DNA from: Micromonospora craniellae
GTDB taxonomy: Bacteria > Actinomycetota > Actinomycetes > Mycobacteriales > Micromonosporaceae
Direction of reading: 5' to 3'
NCBI RefSeq assembly: GCF_014764405.1
Contig: NZ_CP061725.1
Coordinates: forward strand, 4,030,001-4,094,000
DNA: 64,000 nucleotides
The position numbers were made by a program, and so were the translations under genes. This document shows, one piece after another, positions 6,629 to 14,992 of the stretch. The notes beneath the pieces are model-generated. The model worked only from the letters and a program-made list of their open reading frames with translations. It made no database searches and was not told the origin of the DNA. The stretch's first letter is position 1. Every line of letters begins with the position of its first letter.

Positions 6629-9600
6629 ATGGATCGCCGTCCGTTGACCGCAGCTCAGCAGGCACTGTGCTTCGCCCAACTCCTCGACCCGACGAATCCG
6701 ACATTCCTGTGCGCCCACCGGGTCGACATCGACGGGCCACTCGACATCGAGCGTCTCGTGAAGGCCACCGAACTGGTCACCGCGACGGCCGAGGTGCTCG
6801 GTGTCGGACTCGCCACCGACGGTGAGCAGATGTGGTTCACCGAACGCCCGGTCCCGGCCCTTGAGGTGATCGAGGTCTCCGGTGAGGCGGAGGTGACCCG
6901 TTTCGTCGACGAGGACCTCGCCGTCGCGCTGCCGCTCACCGGCGCGGCGGCCCTGTACCGGCACGCCCTGCTGCGACACGGGCCGGAACGCAGCACGTGG
7001 TATCTGCGGGCGCACCACGTCCTGCTCGACGGTTACGGGTTCGCCATGCTCACCGAGCGGATCATCGCTGCCTACACGGCGTCGGGCGGGGACGCACGCG
7101 TGCCGGCCGGCTTCCGGCCGCTGGTCGACCTCCACACGGACGAACAGACCTACCTGGCCTCGGAACGGGCCACCGTCGACCGGGAGTTCTGGCTCGACCG
7201 CCTGCGAGACGCCGGAGGACCGGTCTCACCGGGGCACCGCGTGGCTGCCCCGGCGCACCGTCACGCGGTCCGGCACATCGAGTTTCCGGAGGCGGTGGGG
7301 GACGGCATCCGCGCCGCCGCCGACCGTCTCGACGCCACCTGGGCGGAGTTGGTGTTCGCCGCCGTCACCGTCTACCTGTACCGGAGCACGGGCGTCCACG
7401 ATCTCGTGCTCGGCATGCCGGTGGCGGGCCGGTACGGTACGGCCGCCGCCCGGGTGCCGGCCAGTGTGGTCAACGTGCTGCCGATCCGGGTGACGCTGCC
7501 TGCGGCAGCGACGGTGCGGCAGGTGCTCGACGTCGTTCGGCGGGAACTGCGGGAGGCACTGCGGCACCAGCGCTACCGCTACGAGTGGCTACAGCGGGAT
7601 CTCGGCCTGGTGGGTACCGGCCAGCGGCTCTTCGGGCCGCAGATCAACATCAAGCCGTTCCGGCGCGATCTCGCCTTCGGCGGCGGCGTCACGGGGCGGG
7701 TGCGTTACCTGGCCACCGGTCCGACCGAGGACCTGGAGGTGACCATCGGGTTGCAGACCGACACCGGCCGCCTCGACCTCACCGTGGACGCCAACCCCTC
7801 GTGCTACGACGACGAGGAGCTCGACGGTCACGCCCGCCGGATCGCGTCGCTGCTCACCCGGTACGCCACGCTGGACCCCGACACTCCGGTCGACGAGGTC
7901 GGGATCCTCACCGAGGCCGAGCGGGACCTGGTGCTTCGTGCCTGGAACGACACCGCTCACCCGGTACCCGACCGAACGCTGACGCAGTTGCTCGTCGAGC
8001 AGGCCGCGCGTACGCCGCACGCAGCGGCGGTACGCGCGGAGGGCGCGGAGCTGACCTACGCCGAGTTGCACGAGCGGGCCGACCGCTTGGCTCGGTGGCT
8101 CGTCGCTCGTGGCGCCCGGCCGGGCACACTCGTCGGGGTCGCGATGCCGCGCGGCCTGGACCTGATGGTGGCGCTGCTCGGCGTCCTGCGGTCCGGTGCC
8201 GGCTACCTTCCGCTCGACCTGTCCTATCCGGCCGACCGGATCGCCTTCATGCTCGCCGACGCGCGGCCGGTCTGGGTGCTCGACGCCCTGCCCGATCTGA
8301 CCGCGTCACCGGCATCCGGAGCACCCGCCGATCCTGCCGGGGCACCAGCCTCCCCGGACGGCGCGGCAGGCCCCACCGACACCGCCTACGCGATCTATAC
8401 CTCCGGGTCGACCGGACGCCCCAAGGGGGTGCTGGTGCCACACCGGGCCATCGTCAACCGGTTGCTCTGGATGCAGCACCGATACGGACTGACCCACGGC
8501 GAGCGGGTGCTACAGAAGACCCCTTCGGGGTTCGATGTCAGTGTCTGGGAGTTCTTCTGGCCGTTGATCGTCGGCGCGACGGTGGTGATGGCCCGACCGG
8601 ACGGGCACCGGGATCCCCGATACCTGGCCGAGGTGATCGTCGAGGAGAAGACCACCACTGTGCACTTCGTGCCGTCGATGTTGCGGGTCTTCCTCGCCGA
8701 GGAGACCACCGGGCGCACGGCGGCGGTGCTCCGGCGGGTCATCTGTAGCGGCGAGGAACTGCCTGACGATCTGGTCCGCCGGCACCACGACATCATCGGT
8801 GCCGAACTGCACAACCTCTACGGTCCGACCGAGGCGGCGGTCGACGTCACCTCCTGGCAGTGCTCACCCGACGACCCGCCGGGGCCGGTACCGATCGGCC
8901 ACCCGGTCTGGAACACCCGCATCTACCTGCTCGACCCGGGCGGAGCCCCGGTGCCGCCGGGGGCCGTGGGTGAGTTGCACATCGCCGGACGCCAGGTCGC
9001 CACCGGCTATCTCGATCGTCCGGAACTGACGGCCGAGCGTTTCGTGCCGGACCCGTGGGCAGGCCCCGACGAACGCATGTACCGTACCGGCGACCTGGCC
9101 CGCTGGCGTCCGGACGGGGCCATCGAGTTCCTTGGCAGAGCCGACGGGCAGGTCAAGGTCCGTGGCGTGCGGGTCGAACTCGGTGAGATCGAGGCCACGC
9201 TCAACCAGTGCCCAGGAGTGCGACAGGCCGCCGTCACCCTGGTCGACGACCGACTCTTCGCCTACCTCGTCGGCTCGCTCGACATCCAGCGGTGTCGTGC
9301 CCACCTGGGTCGAACGCTGCCGGAACAGATGATCCCCGCCGTCTTCGTGTCGGTGGAGGAACTGCCACTGACGCCGAGTGGCAAACTCGACCGACAGGCA
9401 CTGGCCCGCGCCGCCCGGGAGCAGCCCGATGCGGTGTCACCACCTTCGACGGGTTCGACCACGCCGCCGCGTACCCCGACCGAGATCATGCTGGCCGAGT
9501 TGGTCGCCGAGGTGCTCGGCACACCGGTGCCGGGATCCGAGTCGAACTTCTTCGACCTGGGTGGGCATTCGCTGTCCGCCGCCACCCTGGTCCGGCGGAT

Positions 9601-10480
9601 CCGCACCGAGTTGGGCGTGGCACTGCCACTCGCCGCGGTCTTCGCCGCGCCGACGATCGCCGGGATGGCCGCGCGTCTGCACGAGGGGACCCGGGGTGAC
9701 GAGGCGCTCGGGACACTGTTGCCGCTACGCCCTGCGGCGGGCGGACCGGCGCTCTTCTGCGTACATCCGGCGGGTGGTCTGGCCTGGTGTTACGCCGGAC
9801 TGCTGCCGCACGTCGATCCGTCCGTCGCGGTGTACGGCCTGCAATCGGCGGGGCTGACCGGGCCGCTCGCCGCGCGTTCGTTGGCCGAGACGGCGCAGGA
9901 GTACGTGCGGCAGATCCGCGCCGTGCGACCGCACGGGCCGTACGCGCTGGCCGGTTGGTCCGTGGGGGGTGTCCTGGCGCACGCGGTTGCCGTGGAACTC
10001 CGCGCTGCGGGTGAATCGGTGAGTGTGTTGGCCCTGCTCGACGCCTACCCCGGTGACCAGTGGCGAGACCTGCCCGCGCCGAGCAGGGTGGACGCGTTGC
10101 GGGCACTGCTCTTCATGGCCGGTTACGACGAATCGTCGGTCGTCGGCGAGTTGAACACCGAGTCGGTGCTGGCGTTGTTGACGCGGAGCGGCAGCCCACT
10201 GGCTGAGCTCGACCGGTCCGTGCTCGCGAAGGTGCCCGAGGTGGTCGCCGACAACGCCCGGATGATGCGTACGCACCAGCACCGGAAGTTCGACGGTGAG
10301 GCGTTGCTCTTCGTGGCCGCGGCACCCAGGGCCGAGGACTGGTTGGATCCGCAGGGCTGGTCTCCGTACGTGGCCGGTCTGACGATCCACCCACTGGACT
10401 GCACACATCCCGCAATGGTGCGACCGGAGCAGTTGCGCAGGGTGGGACGTGAGGTGTCGCGCAGGTTACGAGGCTCATAG
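6629..10480 (+). CDS. entF: EntF-like serine NRPS (C-A-T-TE)
   Basis: One-module synthetase of 1283 residues. The condensation domain spans about 1-430 with active-site HHVLLDG at 129-135. The adenylation domain spans about 450-930, with the ATP loop YTSGSTGRPKG near 590 and the invariant lysine at 919. A peptidyl carrier follows with its serine at 981 (GGHSL). The thioesterase is about 1025-1283, with Ser1111 (GWSVGG) and a likely His1260. Specificity-pocket segments (FDVSVWEFFW, THFVPSML, CSGEEL, LYGPTEAAVDVT) closely follow EntF, predicting L-serine. With DhbE and the free aryl carrier it should make dihydroxybenzoyl-serine units and release them as a cyclic trilactone. There is no ribosome site: the ATG follows the iron box by 2 bp, suggesting a leaderless mRNA. 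No MbtH partner is visible. Confidence 0.95.
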   Translation: MDRRPLTAAQQALCFAQLLDPTNPTFLCAHRVDIDGPLDIERLVKATELVTATAEVLGVGLATDGEQMWFTERPVPALEVIEVSGEAEVTRFVDEDLAVALPLTGAAALYRHALLRHGPERSTWYLRAHHVLLDGYGFAMLTERIIAAYTASGGDARVPAGFRPLVDLHTDEQTYLASERATVDREFWLDRLRDAGGPVSPGHRVAAPAHRHAVRHIEFPEAVGDGIRAAADRLDATWAELVFAAVTVYLYRSTGVHDLVLGMPVAGRYGTAAARVPASVVNVLPIRVTLPAAATVRQVLDVVRRELREALRHQRYRYEWLQRDLGLVGTGQRLFGPQINIKPFRRDLAFGGGVTGRVRYLATGPTEDLEVTIGLQTDTGRLDLTVDANPSCYDDEELDGHARRIASLLTRYATLDPDTPVDEVGILTEAERDLVLRAWNDTAHPVPDRTLTQLLVEQAARTPHAAAVRAEGAELTYAELHERADRLARWLVARGARPGTLVGVAMPRGLDLMVALLGVLRSGAGYLPLDLSYPADRIAFMLADARPVWVLDALPDLTASPASGAPADPAGAPASPDGAAGPTDTAYAIYTSGSTGRPKGVLVPHRAIVNRLLWMQHRYGLTHGERVLQKTPSGFDVSVWEFFWPLIVGATVVMARPDGHRDPRYLAEVIVEEKTTTVHFVPSMLRVFLAEETTGRTAAVLRRVICSGEELPDDLVRRHHDIIGAELHNLYGPTEAAVDVTSWQCSPDDPPGPVPIGHPVWNTRIYLLDPGGAPVPPGAVGELHIAGRQVATGYLDRPELTAERFVPDPWAGPDERMYRTGDLARWRPDGAIEFLGRADGQVKVRGVRVELGEIEATLNQCPGVRQAAVTLVDDRLFAYLVGSLDIQRCRAHLGRTLPEQMIPAVFVSVEELPLTPSGKLDRQALARAAREQPDAVSPPSTGSTTPPRTPTEIMLAELVAEVLGTPVPGSESNFFDLGGHSLSAATLVRRIRTELGVALPLAAVFAAPTIAGMAARLHEGTRGDEALGTLLPLRPAAGGPALFCVHPAGGLAWCYAGLLPHVDPSVAVYGLQSAGLTGPLAARSLAETAQEYVRQIRAVRPHGPYALAGWSVGGVLAHAVAVELRAAGESVSVLALLDAYPGDQWRDLPAPSRVDALRALLFMAGYDESSVVGELNTESVLALLTRSGSPLAELDRSVLAKVPEVVADNARMMRTHQHRKFDGEALLFVAAAPRAEDWLDPQGWSPYVAGLTIHPLDCTHPAMVRPEQLRRVGREVSRRLRGS

Positions 10481-10536
10481 TCCTTTTTGGACGTCTACCG
10501 GGCCGGCACGTGAATAATTTCGCAGTACATTGTTTT

Positions 10537-10555
10537 TAAGGTTAGCCTAAGCTAA
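10537..10555. promoter_or_regulatory. Iron box upstream of the YVTN protein and glycan gene block
   Basis: TAAGGTTAGCCTAAGCTAA matches the iron-box consensus at 17 of 19 positions by eye. It lies 43 bp before the ATG at 10599, within a local AT-rich stretch that could hold the promoter. It predicts iron-repressed transcription of the YVTN gene, and possibly of the downstream glycosyltransferases, which follow without another obvious promoter. Confidence 0.88.
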
Positions 10556-10598
10556 CTTCTTCGCGAGTTGCTTTGAAACGATCTCGCAAGGAGTCCTC

Positions 10599-11648
10599 AT
10601 GTCTGGTCAACGTGGTGTGAGTCGCCGTTCACTGCTAGCCGGTGCCGGCGCCGTGGCCGCCGCCTCCACAGTCGCCGTCGGTGTCGGCTCGGCTGCGTCG
10701 GCGTCCAGTTGGTGGGGTTACAGCAGCGTGGTGCCCGTCGTCACGGACGAGTCGTGGCTCTACGAACTGGCCTGCCTGCCCAACCTGCGCCGGGTCTACG
10801 CGGCGAACCCCTGGACCAACACCTCGACACGTGAGCCCAGGCACACCATCAGGGTCGTCAACGCCGGTGCGTCCAGGCTCGTCGGTGAGGTCAACCTCGG
10901 TGCGGGAAGCGCGTTCGGGCTGACCGCCAACCAGGAAACCGACATGGTCTACGCTGGCGACCAGATCTTCACCGAGCTGGTCTACGCCATCGACGGCCGG
11001 ACCAACCAGGTGGTCCGCACTGCTGAGGTCGCTGGCCAGCCGCGCGGCCTCGCCGTCAACCCGGTCACCAACAAGCTCTACGTCACCCTGACCAACCAGG
11101 GCAGGCTCGCCGTGCTCGACGGCGCCACCCTCGCCGTCGAGGCCAGCATCGAGATCGGTCTCATCGAGCCGGCAAAGGTGGCCGTCAACCCGGTCACGAA
11201 CATGGTCTACGTGTCGAACGCGAATCGGCGCGGCTCCGGTAGCTCCGTCACGGTCATCGACGGCGCCACCAACACCATCACCGCCAACGTGCCGGTCGAC
11301 ATGTACGCGCTCGGCATCTCCGTCAACGCTGCCGACAACAAGATCTACGTCTCCAACTACACCAGCGAGACCCTCTCGGTCATCGACGGCAGGACCCTCA
11401 ACATCGTCGGCAAGGCGTACGTGGGCGGCAGCCCGACCGCTGTCGAGTACAACGCGGTGACGAAGAAGGTCTACGTGACCAACTTCGAACAGAAGGGTGC
11501 GGTGACCGTCATCGACGACATCGCCCACACGGTCACCCGGCTGCGAGTGCGTCCGGCCGCCCTCGGTCTGGCCGTCAACCAGAAGACCGGTGCCGTCTAC
11601 TCGAGCAGCCAGACCGAGGGCTCGGTCTTCCTGATGAACCCGCTCTGA
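10599..11648 (+). CDS. Tat-exported YVTN beta-propeller surface protein
   Basis: 349 residues. The N-terminus carries a twin-arginine signal (SRRSLLAGAG, then an alanine-rich stretch ending ASA near 34), so it is exported folded. The rest is repeats of about 40 residues of the YVTN type, for example NPVTNKLYVT, NPVTNMVYVSN, ADNKIYVSN and AVTKKVYVTN, each followed by a VIDG strand. Together they make a seven-bladed propeller like those in surface-layer and adhesion proteins. The ATG has an AAGGAG site 6 nt upstream. An iron box sits just before the gene. Neighbours are glycan synthesis genes 73 bp downstream. The function is unknown; binding a surface glycan or siderophore is speculative. Confidence 0.87.
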   Translation: MSGQRGVSRRSLLAGAGAVAAASTVAVGVGSAASASSWWGYSSVVPVVTDESWLYELACLPNLRRVYAANPWTNTSTREPRHTIRVVNAGASRLVGEVNLGAGSAFGLTANQETDMVYAGDQIFTELVYAIDGRTNQVVRTAEVAGQPRGLAVNPVTNKLYVTLTNQGRLAVLDGATLAVEASIEIGLIEPAKVAVNPVTNMVYVSNANRRGSGSSVTVIDGATNTITANVPVDMYALGISVNAADNKIYVSNYTSETLSVIDGRTLNIVGKAYVGGSPTAVEYNAVTKKVYVTNFEQKGAVTVIDDIAHTVTRLRVRPAALGLAVNQKTGAVYSSSQTEGSVFLMNPL

Positions 11649-11721
11649 GTCGGACCGTCTCCTCCCACTCTCCCTAGCCGAGCGTCGCCATCGAGCTGCA
11701 CGACCCACAGGAGGCCAACCG

Positions 11722-12579
11722 GTGCAGCCCCTGCGCCCACGACCCCAGACCCAACCCACCGTCACCGTGGTGATCCCGGCCCGCAACGAGGCCCGCAACC
11801 TGGAGGAGGTTCTGCCCAGGCTACCGGACGTACACGAGATCGTCGTCGTGGACGGCGCCTCCGTCGACGACACCATCGAAACCGTCCGCCGGGTCAAGCC
11901 GTCGGCCCGGATCGTCGGACAGACCCGGCGAGGCAAGGGCAACGCACTGGCCTGCGGCTTCGCCGAGGCCACCGGTGACATCATCGTCATGTTCGACGCA
12001 GACGGCTCCGCCGACCCGGAGGAGATCCAGAGGTTCGTCCACACCCTCACCGAGGGGGCGGACTTCGCCAAGGGAAGCCGGGTCATGCCCGGCGGTGGCA
12101 GCCAGGACCTCACCATCATCCGGGGCCTGGGCAACCGGAGCCTGACCTGGTTCACCAACCGGCTGTTCCGGACCCGCTACAGCGATCTCTGCTACGGCTA
12201 CAACGCCTTCTGGCGCGACGTGTTGCCCAGCCTGGTGCTTCCCGACCCGAAACCGGAAGGTCAGGTGATGCGCTGGGGAGACGGTTTCGAGATCGAGACC
12301 GTGCTCAACTGCCGGGTCGCCGTGGCCGGGCTGCGGGTACGCGAGGTGCCGAGTGTCGAGCTGTCGCGCATCCACGGCACCAGCAACCTCTCGGCCGTCC
12401 GCGACGGACTGCGCGTTCTCAAGACCATCCTCACCGAACGCCAGTCCGCACGGCGTCACCGGGCCATCGCCCGAGCTGTGATGGCTGCCCCGAAGGTCAT
12501 CATTTCCGAACTCGTACCCGCACAACGGCGTGCGGACCTGGTACATGCCGGGCTCGTCGCCGACGAGAGGGCCGCCTGA
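11722..12579 (+). CDS. GT2 family glycosyltransferase (dolichol-phosphate-mannose synthase-like)
   Basis: 285 residues, GT-A fold. The sugar-nucleotide binding start is VTVVIPARNEARNLEEV, with VVDGASVDDT after it, and a DXD-type metal motif in MFDADGSADP. This branch (Dpm1/GtrB-like) usually passes sugars to a polyprenyl phosphate. No C-terminal membrane helices are evident. The GTG start has a strong AGGAGG site 6 nt upstream. It opens a tightly packed run of glycan genes to 19983 whose members mostly overlap or abut. The sugar and acceptor cannot be told from sequence. Confidence 0.88.
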   Translation: MQPLRPRPQTQPTVTVVIPARNEARNLEEVLPRLPDVHEIVVVDGASVDDTIETVRRVKPSARIVGQTRRGKGNALACGFAEATGDIIVMFDADGSADPEEIQRFVHTLTEGADFAKGSRVMPGGGSQDLTIIRGLGNRSLTWFTNRLFRTRYSDLCYGYNAFWRDVLPSLVLPDPKPEGQVMRWGDGFEIETVLNCRVAVAGLRVREVPSVELSRIHGTSNLSAVRDGLRVLKTILTERQSARRHRAIARAVMAAPKVIISELVPAQRRADLVHAGLVADERAA

Positions 12580-12581
12580 CC

Positions 12582-13772
12582 ATGTCGCAGCCCCCACCCA
12601 GGGTGCTGGTCGTCGGTTCGGGCTTCCGCTTCACCTCCGGCATCAGCTACTACACGTGCCGGGTGGCGAACGCGCTGAGCGCTCGTACCACCACCGGTGT
12701 CCTGCTCATGCGTCGCCTGATTCCCCGGTTCCTCTATCCGGGTCGGCGTCGGGTCGGCACCCATGTCCACGACCTGGCGTACGAACCGACGGTCACCGTT
12801 CACGACGGGGTCGACTGGTACTGGCTGCCGTCACTGGTACGCGCCCTGCGCTTCGTCCGCCGCCAGCGGCCGGAGCTGGTCGTCTTCCAGTGGTGGACCG
12901 CAGCCGTCCTGCACTCGTACCTCGTCCTGGCCTGGTACGCGCGTCGTCACGGAGCCCGGGTGCTGATCGAGTGGCACGAGGTGCAGGACACCGGTGAGGT
13001 GCGGATACCTGGCGTACGGCGCTACGCCAGGGCATTGATCCAGCGGCTGATCCGGCTCGCTGACGGACACGTGGTCCACAGTGAGTTCGATCGCGCGATG
13101 CTCGTCGAGCACTACCCACTCGACGGGGCCCGGTACGTCGTCGTGCCGCACGGCCCCTACGACCACCACGTCGAGGAGGCGCCGGCACCGGCCCACGAAG
13201 CCGTGACCGGAGCCGGCACCAGTACGGCGAAGGCCGACGACGGGGTGACCGAGGTCCTCTACTTCGGGGTCATCCGGCCGTACAAGGGGGTGGAGGACCT
13301 GGTCGCCGCCTTCGACTCGCTCCCACCGGAGCAGGCCGCGCGGCTGCGTCTCACCATCGTCGGTGAGACCTGGGAGGGCTGGCACGCCCCGTTGCGGGCA
13401 GCCGCCGCCTCCCGCTACGCCGACCGGATCACCATCGTTAACCGTTACGTCAGCGACGCGGAGGTGGCCCGCTTCTTTGCGGCCGCCGACGCGGTCGCCC
13501 TGCCCTACCGGCGCTCGTCGTCCTCCGGTCCGTTGCACATCGCCATGTCCTCCGGGCTGCCGGTGATCGTGTCCGAGGTGGGCGGGCTGGGCGAGGCGAC
13601 CGATGGGTACGAGGGTGTCCTGCGGGTGCCGCCGCAGGACCCCGCCGCCCTGGCCGCCGCGCTGGTCGAGGTCACCGCCTACCGGGGTCGCCGATTCGCC
13701 GACGTACGGTCGTGGGACGAGATCGTGGAGGGCTACCTGGAGTTGTATGGTGTCGAACGGGTACCGGCGTGA
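12582..13772 (+). CDS. GT4 family glycosyltransferase
   Basis: 396 residues with a GT-B fold. The N-terminal Rossmann domain starts VLVVGSGFRFTSGISYY. The C-terminal donor domain shows VLYFGVIRPYKGVEDLV, then AVALPYRRSSSSGPLHIAM with SGLPVIVSEVGG, the usual GT4 donor-site region (the EX7E motif is not classical here). It starts 2 bp after the upstream stop and overlaps the next gene by 4 bp. It probably adds a sugar to the lipid-linked glycan; substrate unknown. Confidence 0.87.
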   Translation: MSQPPPRVLVVGSGFRFTSGISYYTCRVANALSARTTTGVLLMRRLIPRFLYPGRRRVGTHVHDLAYEPTVTVHDGVDWYWLPSLVRALRFVRRQRPELVVFQWWTAAVLHSYLVLAWYARRHGARVLIEWHEVQDTGEVRIPGVRRYARALIQRLIRLADGHVVHSEFDRAMLVEHYPLDGARYVVVPHGPYDHHVEEAPAPAHEAVTGAGTSTAKADDGVTEVLYFGVIRPYKGVEDLVAAFDSLPPEQAARLRLTIVGETWEGWHAPLRAAAASRYADRITIVNRYVSDAEVARFFAAADAVALPYRRSSSSGPLHIAMSSGLPVIVSEVGGLGEATDGYEGVLRVPPQDPAALAAALVEVTAYRGRRFADVRSWDEIVEGYLELYGVERVPA

Positions 13773-14992
13773 CGACACCCGTCAGGCTGTTGGACGGATC
13801 CGGGCCGGATCTGGTCACCGACTTCGAGCTGACCGCTCCCGTGGACATAGCCGACCGCACTTCCGACGGTGTGCGGCGTACCCGTGCCTGGATCGTCCTG
13901 CGCGACCACGGCCTGCCCGTCGGCATGCTCACCCTGGCCATCCCTGACGGCGGTCTGCCTGCGGCTGCGGTCACCGAGGCGTTCACCGGTGTCCGGGTGC
14001 CCGATCCGGCCGCCCTGCAAGCGGCCCGGGAACGGGCCTGCCGCGACGGTGCCACGGTGACCGCGGTGGTCTGCACCCGCGAACGTCCGGAAGCGCTGCG
14101 TCGCTGCCTGGAGAGCCTGCTGCGGCAGGACTACCCGCATGCCACGATCCTGGTCGTCGACAATGCCCCCACCAGTGAAGCCACCTGCCGAGTGGTCGCC
14201 GACTTCCCCTCGGTGAGATATGTCGTGGAGCCACGGCCGGGCCTGTCCCGGGCCCGTAACCGCGCCCTGGCCGAGATCGACACCGAGTTGGTCGCCTGGA
14301 TCGACGACGACGAGGTCGCCGATGTGCGGTGGCTCACCGAGATCGCCCGCGCCTTCCTCGAATACCCTGACGCCGCCGGAATGTCAGGTGTCGTGGTGCC
14401 CGCCGAGATCGAGACCGCCGCTCAGGCCTGGTACGAGGCGTTCGGCGGACACAGCAAGGGGCGCGGGTTCACCGCTGCCGACTTCGTGCCGGGGGCGATG
14501 CGACAGAGCCCGCTCTATCCACTGCCGCCGTTCGGGGTCGGGGCCAACATGGCGTTCCGTCACACGGATCTGGTCGCTGTCGGCGGCTTCGACGAGGCGC
14601 TCGGCGCGGGCACCCTCGCCGAGGGAGGTGAGGACACGTTGATCTTCACCAGGTTGCTGTTGGCCGACCGGCCGCTGCTCTACCGCCCGGCTGCCCTGAC
14701 CCGGCACTATCACCGTCGTGAGACGGAACGCCTAGCCGCCCAGATGCGGGGTTATGGTGTGGCGTTGACCGCTTTCTACACCAGTCTGCTCCTGGACCGG
14801 CCCCTGCTGTTGCCCCGACTGCTGCGGCTGGCGCCGACCGCCCTGCGGGATGTGAGTAGCGGCGGGAGCCTGCGTAACATCGGATTGCGCGAGGGGATGC
14901 CCTCGGAGTTCATGAGCCTCAACAAGCGCGGGATGGCGATCGGTCCGTGGCGGTACCTACGCAGTCGGCGGCAGGTCCGACGTGACAGTTGA
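13769..14992 (+). CDS. GT2 family glycosyltransferase with N-terminal extension
   Basis: About 407 residues from a GTG that overlaps the upstream TGA by 3 bases; an earlier in-frame ATG at 13712 lies inside the GT4 gene and is rejected. The first 110 residues are a separate N-terminal region without a recognised family. The GT-A domain follows: VTAVVCTRERPEALRRCLESLL, ILVVDNAPTSE, then the metal motif WIDDDEVAD and a later GGFDEALG/EGGEDTLIF region typical of inverting GT2 enzymes. Near the C-terminus are LLLPRLLRLAP-type hydrophobic stretches. It forms part of the glycan block. Confidence 0.87.
   Translation: MTTPVRLLDGSGPDLVTDFELTAPVDIADRTSDGVRRTRAWIVLRDHGLPVGMLTLAIPDGGLPAAAVTEAFTGVRVPDPAALQAARERACRDGATVTAVVCTRERPEALRRCLESLLRQDYPHATILVVDNAPTSEATCRVVADFPSVRYVVEPRPGLSRARNRALAEIDTELVAWIDDDEVADVRWLTEIARAFLEYPDAAGMSGVVVPAEIETAAQAWYEAFGGHSKGRGFTAADFVPGAMRQSPLYPLPPFGVGANMAFRHTDLVAVGGFDEALGAGTLAEGGEDTLIFTRLLLADRPLLYRPAALTRHYHRRETERLAAQMRGYGVALTAFYTSLLLDRPLLLPRLLRLAPTALRDVSSGGSLRNIGLREGMPSEFMSLNKRGMAIGPWRYLRSRRQVRRDS

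Noticed and set aside
10635..12158. 507-codon minus-strand frame opposite the YVTN and GT2 genes
   Set aside because: Low-complexity aspartate/valine/glycine sequence without family motifs; the plus strand carries two well-formed genes.
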